A program made the translations under genes and the position numbers. DNA of 5,780 bases from a bacterium. Lineage in GTDB: Bacteria > Krumholzibacteriota > Krumholzibacteria > LZORAL124-64-63. Positions 1 through 5,780 of the stretch are shown piece by piece (positions within the stretch are counted from its first letter, which is position 1; each line of letters begins with the position of its first letter). Below the pieces are notes generated by a model. The model worked only from the letters and a program-made list of their open reading frames with translations, made no database searches and was not told the DNA's origin. The stretch lies in contig JAASSM010000145.1 in the NCBI GenBank assembly GCA_021767885.1, positions 1 to 5,780 on the forward strand. Direction: 5' to 3'.

Positions 1-24
1 CCCCGCGTCTCTTGCCGGAAGGAC

Positions 25-52
25 TTGTGTCCGCGGCTCCGGTGACTATACT
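25..52 (+). promoter_or_regulatory. Candidate sigma70-type promoter for ppdK
   Basis: The -10 candidate TATACT (47-52) matches TATAAT at five of six positions and is one of the few A/T-rich spots in the leader. A TTGTGT hexamer (25-30) lies 16 bp upstream and matches TTGACA only in its first three bases, so the -35 is weak. A TG at 43-44 sits one base too far upstream to be a standard extended -10. Transcription would begin near 59-60 and give a 5' UTR of about 94 nt. The -10 lies inside a small inverted repeat, GGCTCC (35-40) and GGAGCC (53-58). This is pattern matching only; the promoter preferences of the host are unknown. Confidence 0.45.
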
Positions 53-101
53 GGAGCCCCGAACGCGCCCATCGGGCCCCGAAACCGCCCTTTCACCGTG
101 A

Positions 102-128
102 TCCGGCCGCCTGCGGGCGTGCGCCGGA
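102..128 (+). promoter_or_regulatory. Possible stem-loop in the ppdK 5' UTR
   Basis: TCCGGC (102-107) pairs with GCCGGA (123-128). Directly inside, CGCC (108-111) pairs with GGCG (116-119), leaving a four-base loop (112-115) and a three-base bulge (120-122). The ten mostly G-C pairs end 14 nt before the Shine-Dalgarno site, so the structure could affect mRNA stability or ribosome access. Hairpins of this size are common by chance in G+C-rich DNA and no known riboswitch or leader family was recognised. Confidence 0.3.
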
Positions 129-142
129 CCGTTCGTTCCTCG

Positions 143-150
143 AGGAGGAG
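143..150 (+). promoter_or_regulatory. Ribosome binding site of ppdK
   Basis: AGGAGGAG, a near-perfect complement of the 16S rRNA 3' end, ends two bases before the ATG at 153; the core AGGAGG (143-148) leaves a four-base spacer. It fixes the ppdK start and predicts strong translation. The only other ATG just downstream in frame lies well inside the conserved N-terminus. Confidence 0.85.
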
Positions 151-152
151 AC

Positions 153-2840
153 ATGAGCGAGAAGAAGGTCTATTTCTTCGGCAACGGCCAGGCCGACGGC
201 GAGGCCGGCATGAAGAACCTGCTGGGCGGCAAGGGTGCCAACCTGGCGGAGATGACGTCCATCGGCGTGCCTGTCCCGCCGGGATTCACCATCACCACCG
301 CCGAGTGCATCGCGTACCAGAAGACGGGCGAGCTGTCCGACGCGTTGAAGAGCGAGGTCCGCGAGGCCATGGGCCGCGTCGAGGAGATCATGGGCAAGAC
401 GTTCGGCGACGCGGCGGACCCCCTGCTGTTCTCCGTGCGTTCGGGGGCGCGGGTCTCCATGCCGGGCATGATGGACACCGTGCTGAACCTCGGCCTGAAC
501 GACGACTCCGTGCGCGGTCTGGCGGAGAAGGCCGGCAACGAGCGCTTCGCCTGGGACAGCTACCGTCGCCTGATCCACATGTACGGCGACGTGGTCATGG
601 GCGTGCACGCGGAGCACTTCGAGGACGCCATCGACGCCCTGAAGGACCGGCGCGGCGTCAAGCTGGACACCGAGCTGACCGTGGACGATCTCAAGGACCT
701 GGTGGACGCCTACAAGAAGGTGGTGGCCGAGCACGCGGACCATCCCTTCCCGGACGATCCCTGGGACCAGCTCTGGGGCGGCGTCCTGGCGGTCTTCAAG
801 AGCTGGAACGCGGCCCGGGCCCGGGAATACCGCCGCATCCACCGCATCCCCGAGGACTGGGGCACGGCGGTGAACGTCCAGGCCATGGTCTTCGGCAACC
901 TCGGCGAGACCAGCGCGACGGGCGTCGCCTTCACCCGCGATCCGTCCACGGGCCAGAACGTCTTCTACGGCGAATTCCTGGTCAATGCCCAGGGCGAGGA
1001 CGTGGTGGCCGGTATCCGCACCCCGCAGCAGCTGAACAACGCCGGGCGCGAGGCCCTGCCCGCGGGCAACGAGGCCAAGGATCTGCCCACCATGGAAGAG
1101 GTCATGCCGGAGCTCTACGAGGACCTGGCCAGGATCCGCACCCGCCTCGAGGCGCATTACAAGAACATGCAGGACGTGGAGTTCACCATCCAGGAGGGTC
1201 GCCTCTGGATGCTCCAGACCCGCAACGGCAAGCGCACCGGCACGGCCGCCATCCGCATCGCCGCCGAGATGGAGGGCGAGGGCCTGGTGACGTCGAAGCA
1301 GGCGGTCATGATGGTCGAACCGGATCATCTCGACCAGCTGCTCCATGACCAGATCGACCCCGACGCCGAGTTCGAGGTCCTGGCCAGCGGTCTGCCGGCC
1401 TCGCCGGGCGCCGCCCAGGGCAAGATCATGTTCACCGCCGAGGACGCCGTCGCGGCGGCCGAGAAGGGCGAGAAGGTGATCCTGGTCCGGCGTGAGACCA
1501 GCCCCGAGGACATCGCGGGCATGCACAGCGCCCAGGGCATCTTCACCAGCCGGGGCGGCATGACCAGCCACGCGGCGGTGGTGGCCCGCGGCATGGGCAA
1601 GCCCTGCGTGGCCGGATGCGGCGAGGCGCGGGTGGAGGCCGCGAAGAAGCAGCTCACCATCAAGGGCCAGACCTTCGGCGAGGGCGACGTGATCACCATC
1701 AACGGCACCACCGGCGCGGTGATCGCCGGGGCGCCGCCCCTGGTGCCGCCCCAGCTGGACGATCCCAACCTCTCGAAGGTCATGGACTGGGCCGACGGCT
1801 TCCGCCGGCTGAAGGTGCGCACCAACGCCGACACGCCCCACGACAGCCGCCAGGCCCGGGAGTTCGGCGCCCAGGGCATCGGCCTCTGCCGTACCGAGCA
1901 CATGTTCTTCGGCGAGGACCGGATCCGTCGCATGCGCCAGATGATCCTCGCCGAGGACGAGGCCGCGCGTCGCAATGCCCTGGAGCACATCCGGCCGCTC
2001 CAGCAGGAGGACTTCGAGGGCATCTTCGAGGCCATGAACGGCCTGCCGGTGACCATCCGGCTCCTCGACCCCCCGCTGCACGAGTTCCTGCCCCAGGGCG
2101 AGAAGGAGATCGAGGAGCTGGCGGGCGACCTCGGGGTCTCGGTGAGCGAGGTCCAGCACAAGATCGAGAGCCTGCACGAGGCCAACCCCATGCTCGGCCA
2201 CCGCGGCTGCCGGCTGGGGCTGACCTACAACGAGATCTACGAGGTGCAGGTGGAGGCCATCATCGGCGCGGCCATCGCGGCCAGGGGCCGTGGCATCGAC
2301 GTGCGCCCGGAGATCATGATCCCGCTGGTGGGCACCCGCCGCGAGCTGGCCGACATGCGGGAGCTGTGCATCGCCACCGCCGCGCGCGTCATGGAGCAGC
2401 AGGGCGGCGAGGTGGACTACCTGGTGGGCACCATGATCGAGATCCCGCGTGCGGCGCTCACCGCCGACGAGATCGCCGAGGTGGCCGACTTCTTCAGCTT
2501 CGGCACCAACGATCTCACCCAGATGACCTTCGGCTACAGCCGCGACGACATCGCCAGCTTCCTGCCGGTCTACCTGCAGAAGGGCGTGCTGCCCAGCGAT
2601 CCGTTCCAGCAGCTGGACCAGACCGGCGTGGGGCAGCTGGTGGCCATGGCGGCGGAGAAGGGGCGCCAGACCAACCCGGACCTGCACGTGGGCATCTGCG
2701 GCGAGCACGGGGGCGATCCGAGCAGCGTCGCGTTCTGTCACCGGGTGGGGCTGGACTACGTCAGCTGTTCCCCGTTCCGGGTGCCCATCGCCCGGCTCGC
2801 CGCGGCGCAGGTGGCCATCGAGGAGGAACTCGCGGGCTAG
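153..2840 (+). CDS. ppdK: Pyruvate, phosphate dikinase (PPDK)
   Basis: Cytoplasmic enzyme that interconverts ATP + phosphate + pyruvate and AMP + PPi + PEP, serving gluconeogenesis or PPi-linked glycolysis. At 895 residues it is full length for the family (about 870-900). Domains in order: an ATP-grasp nucleotide-binding domain (about 1-350), with GGKGANLAEM at 25-34 including Lys27, the SVRSGA motif with Arg96, and GETSATG around Glu252; a swivelling phosphohistidine domain (about 400-530), with GGMTSHAAVVAR carrying catalytic His473; and a PEP/pyruvate TIM barrel (about 550-895), with Arg580 (GLCRTEHMF), Arg636 (TIRLLDPP), Glu763 (MIEIPRAAL), Asn786-Asp787 (FGTNDLTQ) and Cys849 (GICGEHGGDP). 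These match the catalytic residues known from the Clostridium symbiosum enzyme. Thr471, two residues before His473, is the position phosphorylated by the PDRP/PpsR-type regulator in related enzymes; no such regulator gene is in the window. The start is fixed by a strong RBS. PEP synthase is excluded by the PPDK-type N-terminus and motif set. Confidence 0.98.
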   Translation: MSEKKVYFFGNGQADGEAGMKNLLGGKGANLAEMTSIGVPVPPGFTITTAECIAYQKTGELSDALKSEVREAMGRVEEIMGKTFGDAADPLLFSVRSGARVSMPGMMDTVLNLGLNDDSVRGLAEKAGNERFAWDSYRRLIHMYGDVVMGVHAEHFEDAIDALKDRRGVKLDTELTVDDLKDLVDAYKKVVAEHADHPFPDDPWDQLWGGVLAVFKSWNAARAREYRRIHRIPEDWGTAVNVQAMVFGNLGETSATGVAFTRDPSTGQNVFYGEFLVNAQGEDVVAGIRTPQQLNNAGREALPAGNEAKDLPTMEEVMPELYEDLARIRTRLEAHYKNMQDVEFTIQEGRLWMLQTRNGKRTGTAAIRIAAEMEGEGLVTSKQAVMMVEPDHLDQLLHDQIDPDAEFEVLASGLPASPGAAQGKIMFTAEDAVAAAEKGEKVILVRRETSPEDIAGMHSAQGIFTSRGGMTSHAAVVARGMGKPCVAGCGEARVEAAKKQLTIKGQTFGEGDVITINGTTGAVIAGAPPLVPPQLDDPNLSKVMDWADGFRRLKVRTNADTPHDSRQAREFGAQGIGLCRTEHMFFGEDRIRRMRQMILAEDEAARRNALEHIRPLQQEDFEGIFEAMNGLPVTIRLLDPPLHEFLPQGEKEIEELAGDLGVSVSEVQHKIESLHEANPMLGHRGCRLGLTYNEIYEVQVEAIIGAAIAARGRGIDVRPEIMIPLVGTRRELADMRELCIATAARVMEQQGGEVDYLVGTMIEIPRAALTADEIAEVADFFSFGTNDLTQMTFGYSRDDIASFLPVYLQKGVLPSDPFQQLDQTGVGQLVAMAAEKGRQTNPDLHVGICGEHGGDPSSVAFCHRVGLDYVSCSPFRVPIARLAAAQVAIEEELAG

Positions 2841-2862
2841 CCGCGGGTAACAACGCCGACAC

Positions 2863-2905
2863 CGATCGCGGCGGTCGCCGGCTCCGGCTGCGACCGCCGT
2901 GATCG
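2863..2905 (+). terminator. Intergenic 16-bp stem-loop, probable ppdK terminator or mRNA stabiliser
   Basis: Bases 2863-2878 pair with 2890-2905 across all 16 positions, with a single G-U wobble (2868/2900) and an 11-base loop (2879-2889). It begins 22 nt after the ppdK stop codon, where a terminator would be expected. The following bases (TCTCC) are not a real T-run, so a classical intrinsic terminator is not complete. T-poor hairpin terminators are plausible in such a G+C-rich genome; otherwise it may protect the ppdK 3' end or cause partial attenuation. The stem is directly visible; its function is inferred. Confidence 0.6.
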
Positions 2906-2922
2906 TCTCCGGCCACCGTCAC

Positions 2923-2928
2923 GAGGAG
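2923..2928 (+). promoter_or_regulatory. Ribosome binding site of the VWA-protein gene
   Basis: GAGGAG ends five bases before the GTG at 2934, an ideal spacing, and supports GTG as the start. It lies 18 nt after the stem-loop, leaving almost no room for a separate promoter unless it overlaps the hairpin or lies within the 3' end of ppdK. Confidence 0.75.
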
Positions 2929-2933
2929 CCACC

Positions 2934-5150
2934 GTGGATCTGCAATGGCTCATGCCTGCCTGGGCCTGGCCCGTGCTCGCCGGCATCGCCGTGGTGAGCG
3001 TGTGGTGGGCCCATCGCTGCTATGCCGGCGCCGTCCCGGCGCCCACGCCTCGCGTGCGGCGCCTGCTCGTCGCCCTGCGGGCCGCGGCGGTGGTCCTGGC
3101 GGTGATCGCCCTGGCGCGTCCGCTGCTCATCCGGTGGCAGCAGACGGCCGCGCCGGCCACGGTGGCCGTGGTGGTGGAGGACTCCGGGAGCATGGCCCTG
3201 GCCGACGAGGCGGATGGCCCCTCCCGCTGGCGGCGGGCCTGGACGCTCGTGGCCAGCATCGATTCCACCCTCGCCGCCGGCGACGAGGCGGTCCGCGTGG
3301 CCACCTTCCGGGGCAACGGCCTGGGGGACCTGGTGGCGCAGGCTCCGGCCACCGCCCTGGCCGACACGCCGCGGGCGGTGGGGACGGATCTGCCGGCGCT
3401 GGTGGCCCAGGTCCGCCAGCGGATGCTGGCCTCGCCCCTGCGCGGCGTGGTGGTGCTCGCCGATGGCCATTCCCGGAGCGAGCGCCCGTCGGCGCTGGCC
3501 GGCGGCGCGGATCGCCTCTGGTTCCTGGGACTGGGCGATCCCGAGGGGCCGGCCGATCGCCACGTCGCGGACCTGCGGGCGCCCGATGCGGTGCTCCGCG
3601 GGGAGCCGCTCACCGTGGAGGTGGCCGTGGGGCAGCGCTGGCAGGCCGCATCGCCCGCCGATTCGGTGCGGGTGCAGCTGCGCCACCGGGGCGCCGTGGT
3701 GGCCGAGGCCACCGCGCCGGCGGCGGATCTGGTGCGGCGGGAGCTGGTCTGGACGCCATCGGAGGTGGGTCTGGCGGTGCTCGAGGTCTCCGTCTCCCCC
3801 CTGGACAACGAGCGTTTCCAGGCCAACAACACCGCGACCCTGGCCGTGGACGTGCGCAAGGAGCGGTCGCAGGTGCTCCTGCTGGCACCCCGTCCGGGCT
3901 GGGACGTGCGATTCCTGGCCCAGGCGGCGGCGCGGGAACCGCGGCTGGCCCTGCGGGTGGTCCGCCCCGGCCCGGAGGGACCGGTCCTTGCAGACAGCCT
4001 GAGCAGCTGGTCGGCACCGGTCACGGCGGGCGCCTGGCGGGACGCATGGGACGCCGTGGTGCTGGCCGGTCCTCCGGGCGGGCTGCTGCCCGATGGCGGC
4101 CGGAGCCTGGCCGCGGCGGTGCGCGAGGGGCTGGGGCTGCTCGTCATCGCCGGGGATCCCGGCACGGACCAGCGACCGCGAGCCTGGCCGGAGGACCTCG
4201 CCACGCTGCTGCCCGTCGCGCCGGCGGCCGCCGCCCCGGCGGCGGCCGAGGTGCCGGTCACCGCCGGACCCGGCGGGGCCCGGCACCCCATCCTGGCCGG
4301 CATCACCCACGGGCCGGGCACGCCGCCAGGTCTGGGCGGGTTGCCGCCCCTGCGCCGGCTCCAGGCCGCGCGGCCGCGGCCGGCCGCGGAGATCCTGCTC
4401 GCCGCCGGTGCGGAGCGGCCGGTGCTGGCGACGGCGGCGCGGGATGCGGGGCGGGTCCTCTGGTTCGGTGGGCGGCGCCTCTGGGAGCTGGCCTTCTGGC
4501 AGCTGCCGTCCCGGCTCGACCAGGCCGAGCATCCCGGGCGCCGGCTCCTGCGGCAGATGCTGCTGTGGACCGCCCTGGGCGACCAGGCCGGCGGTCTCGT
4601 CCTGCAGGGGCAGAAGCTGGCCTACGAGGAGGGCGAGCCCCTGCCGGTGGCGGTGCGCTGGCGGGATCTGCGCGGCGAGCCGGTGACCGGCCGCCCGGTG
4701 AGCGTGACGGTCGCCCGGCCCGACGGAGGTGATCCGCGGGTCCACTCGCTGCAGCCGGATCCGGCCCGGCCGGGCCTGAGCCGGGGCGAAGTGCCCCCGC
4801 TGCCTCCGGGGCGCTGGCGCCTGACCCCCCGGGGCGAGGGCGACCCGCCCACCGAGGGCGAGCCGCGTGACATCGTGGTCACCGCCGCGGAGCGGGAGCG
4901 GGCCCAGGTCCGCCAGGACCGGCGCATGCTGCGCCTGGTGGCCGCCCGCCTCGGTGGCGAGGCCCTCGACGGCGGCCGGCCGGACCACCGGCAGGCGTTG
5001 CTCGCGGACCTGGCCGCGCTGGATGCGAGCCCGGAGCCGCGGACGCGCCAGGACCGTCACGAGCCCGCGGCCGGCTGGCCCTGGTTCGCCCTGGCGGTGG
5101 GATTCCTCGGCGCCGAGTGGTTGCTGCGGCGGCGGTACGGTCTGCTCTAG
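2934..5150 (+). CDS. Membrane-anchored VWA-domain protein with GATase1-like region (BatA-like)
   Basis: A 738-residue protein starting at a GTG with a good RBS. Two hydrophobic N-terminal segments (about 9-25 and 44-66) precede a von Willebrand factor A fold. Its metal (MIDAS) motifs are VVEDSGSM at 80-87, Thr151 in GTDLPALV and Asp177 in VVVLADGHS; the first position of DxSxS is Glu82 instead of Asp. An Ig-like stretch (about 205-305) ends in an NN-containing strand. Residues about 310-410 resemble the class I glutamine-amidotransferase-like fold of this family (VLLLAPRPGWDVRFLAQ, later GLGLLVIAGDP). The only cysteine seen in the protein is Cys29 in the N-terminal membrane region, so no amidotransferase nucleophile is present. 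An Ala/Pro-rich linker (429-439), a second Ig-like stretch (about 540-655) and a C-terminal membrane segment (about 713-731, ending EWLLRRRYGLL) follow. The architecture matches uncharacterised bacterial membrane proteins distantly related to BatA/BatB; most of it probably faces the periplasm. Its partner and biological role are unknown. It is probably co-transcribed with the downstream LTD gene. Confidence 0.85.
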   Translation: MDLQWLMPAWAWPVLAGIAVVSVWWAHRCYAGAVPAPTPRVRRLLVALRAAAVVLAVIALARPLLIRWQQTAAPATVAVVVEDSGSMALADEADGPSRWRRAWTLVASIDSTLAAGDEAVRVATFRGNGLGDLVAQAPATALADTPRAVGTDLPALVAQVRQRMLASPLRGVVVLADGHSRSERPSALAGGADRLWFLGLGDPEGPADRHVADLRAPDAVLRGEPLTVEVAVGQRWQAASPADSVRVQLRHRGAVVAEATAPAADLVRRELVWTPSEVGLAVLEVSVSPLDNERFQANNTATLAVDVRKERSQVLLLAPRPGWDVRFLAQAAAREPRLALRVVRPGPEGPVLADSLSSWSAPVTAGAWRDAWDAVVLAGPPGGLLPDGGRSLAAAVREGLGLLVIAGDPGTDQRPRAWPEDLATLLPVAPAAAAPAAAEVPVTAGPGGARHPILAGITHGPGTPPGLGGLPPLRRLQAARPRPAAEILLAAGAERPVLATAARDAGRVLWFGGRRLWELAFWQLPSRLDQAEHPGRRLLRQMLLWTALGDQAGGLVLQGQKLAYEEGEPLPVAVRWRDLRGEPVTGRPVSVTVARPDGGDPRVHSLQPDPARPGLSRGEVPPLPPGRWRLTPRGEGDPPTEGEPRDIVVTAAERERAQVRQDRRMLRLVAARLGGEALDGGRPDHRQALLADLAALDASPEPRTRQDRHEPAAGWPWFALAVGFLGAEWLLRRRYGLL

Positions 5151-5194
5151 AGCCCCGTCCGCCTCCATCTCCTCCCGGAAAGCGGGCCTGGCCC

Positions 5195-5780
5195 GTGCTC
5201 CTGTTGCCATTGCTGATCACCACCGCGGTGGTGATCAACGAGGTCCTCTACGACCCGCCCGGAGCCGATGCCGGCGGCGAGTTCGTCGAGCTGTACAACC
5301 CCGGCCCCGTCCCCGTGCACCTGGACGGTTACCGCCTCGAGTTCGCCAACGGCGCCGACGGCCCGGCCTGGCAGCTCCGCTGGCAGGGCGAGGCCGGCGA
5401 CCACCTGGAGGCGGGGGCCTTCTTCCTGGTGGCAGACGACGGCTGGAGCGGCCCACCGCCGCAGGCCACGGTGCGGCTGGCCCTGCAGAACGGTCCCGAC
5501 GCGCTCCGCCTGGTGGCGCCCGACGGCACCACCGACACCGTGGGCTGGGGCGCGGTGGCGCACCCGGAGCTGGCCGAGGGCGCACCGGCGGCCGACGCCG
5601 CCGGCCGGGCCCTGGCGCGGCGACCCGACGGGCGCGATACCCAGGACAACGCCGCGGATTTCCGGGAGCACGATCCCACCCCGGGTGGGCCGAACTGGCC
5701 GCGGTTCGCGCTCGCGGTGGTGGCGGCCGCCTGGGAACCGCCCTCGCTGGCCAGCTCCGGCCGGACCGTGCACCTGGACC
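5195..5780 (+). CDS. Exported lamin-tail-domain (LTD) protein, 3' end outside the window
   Basis: An open frame runs to the window edge with no stop. Taken from GTG 5195 it gives 195 residues: a hydrophobic start (LLLPLLITTAVV) and then a clear lamin tail domain from about 13 to 167. Hallmarks are INEVLYDPP (14-22), GEFVELYNPG (28-37), LDGYRL (43-48), the AGAFFLVADD strand (73-82), LALQNGPDALRLV (95-107), TDTVGW (113-118) and the typical C-terminal edge ADFREHDPTPGGPN (154-167). Bacterial LTDs are Ig-like beta-sandwiches found in secreted or surface proteins, often beside nucleases or adhesive repeats; what follows here is not visible. The start is uncertain. GTG 5195 lacks a convincing Shine-Dalgarno site and gives a signal peptide without basic residues. 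GTG 5117 would overlap the previous gene by 34 nt and add a Lys-Arg pair just before the hydrophobic core, which is better for a signal peptide. Domain identity is secure from sequence; function is not. Confidence 0.8.
   Translation, partial: MLLLPLLITTAVVINEVLYDPPGADAGGEFVELYNPGPVPVHLDGYRLEFANGADGPAWQLRWQGEAGDHLEAGAFFLVADDGWSGPPPQATVRLALQNGPDALRLVAPDGTTDTVGWGAVAHPELAEGAPAADAAGRALARRPDGRDTQDNAADFREHDPTPGGPNWPRFALAVVAAAWEPPSLASSGRTVHLD
5214..5237. repeat. Perfect 24-bp palindrome without spacer
   Basis: The half-site TGATCACCACCG (5214-5225) is followed directly by its exact reverse complement (5226-5237). It lies 63 nt after the stop of the VWA gene, inside the signal-peptide region of the LTD gene, where it encodes Ile-Thr-Thr-Ala-Val-Val-Ile plus flanking bases. 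No T-run follows, so it is not a standard terminator. It could be a regulator-binding site, an mRNA hairpin near the translation start, or a coincidence of codon choice. Confidence 0.85.

Noticed and set aside
1..24. Possible end of an upstream gene at the window edge
   Set aside because: Too short to show a coding frame or a recognisable protein end; no claim can be supported.
98..1348. Long + strand frames overlapping ppdK in another frame (98-1348 and 1616-2902)
   Set aside because: Arg/Gly/Pro/His-rich shadow translations of the ppdK codons, with no RBS or domain signals.
93..2741. An 882-codon open frame on the minus strand, antisense to ppdK
   Set aside because: Its translation is rich in His, Ala, Gly, Leu, Val and Asp without recognisable motifs, as expected for the complement of a G/C-third-position coding strand. 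The + strand carries a full set of PPDK motifs over the same bases.
4218..4250. GCC/GCG-rich repeat tract in the VWA gene
   Set aside because: It encodes an Ala/Pro linker (429-439) between domains, in frame and typical of flexible linkers in G+C-rich genomes; not a separate repeat element.
4374..4389. A perfect 16-bp palindrome, CCGCGGCC and its complement, inside the VWA gene
   Set aside because: It is made only of G and C in a very G+C-rich coding region, where such symmetry arises readily; nothing about its position suggests function.
2919..5210. A 763-codon minus-strand frame opposite the VWA gene, with GGGAGGAG-like bases near its 5' end
   Set aside because: The translation is low-complexity Arg/Gly/Pro/His/Gln. 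The apparent Shine-Dalgarno bases directly abut an internal ATG without a proper spacer, and the + strand frame has membrane segments and VWA motifs.

Overview
The window comes from a very G+C-rich bacterial chromosome and reads entirely on the + strand: one complete metabolic gene, one complete gene for a membrane protein, and the 5' part of a gene for an exported protein. Nothing in it looks like a phage, transposon, CRISPR array, tRNA or rRNA. The lineage cannot be fixed from sequence alone. A classical pyruvate, phosphate dikinase next to a VWA/amidotransferase-like membrane protein and a lamin-tail-domain surface protein would fit a high-GC member of the FCB-related or other uncultured phyla (for example Krumholzibacteriota, Eisenbacteria or Gemmatimonadota). 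That placement is a low-confidence inference.

Layout. Bases 1-152 hold a leader with a plausible sigma70-type promoter (25-52), a possible 5'-UTR hairpin (102-128) and a strong Shine-Dalgarno site (143-150). Bases 153-2840 encode full-length pyruvate, phosphate dikinase (ppdK) with every catalytic residue that could be checked in place. Bases 2841-2933 are intergenic and contain a 16-bp stem-loop (2863-2905), then an RBS. Bases 2934-5150 encode a 738-residue membrane-anchored protein with two N-terminal membrane segments, a VWA domain with an altered metal site, Ig-like stretches, a cysteine-less GATase1-like region and a C-terminal membrane segment. From about 5195 (possibly 5117) to the window end is the beginning of a secreted lamin-tail-domain (LTD) protein, cut by the window edge. 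A perfect 24-bp palindrome lies in its signal-peptide coding region.

How the genes relate. PPDK interconverts pyruvate and PEP and stands alone as central carbon metabolism; the hairpin after it suggests it is at least partly a separate transcription unit. The VWA protein and the LTD protein are close enough (44-nt gap, or a 34-nt overlap) to be co-transcribed, and both are envelope or extracellular proteins, so they may act together at the cell surface. No complete new biological system is evident. The points most worth a second look are the perfect palindrome at the start of the LTD gene, the Asp-to-Glu change in the VWA metal site, and the VWA/LTD pairing.
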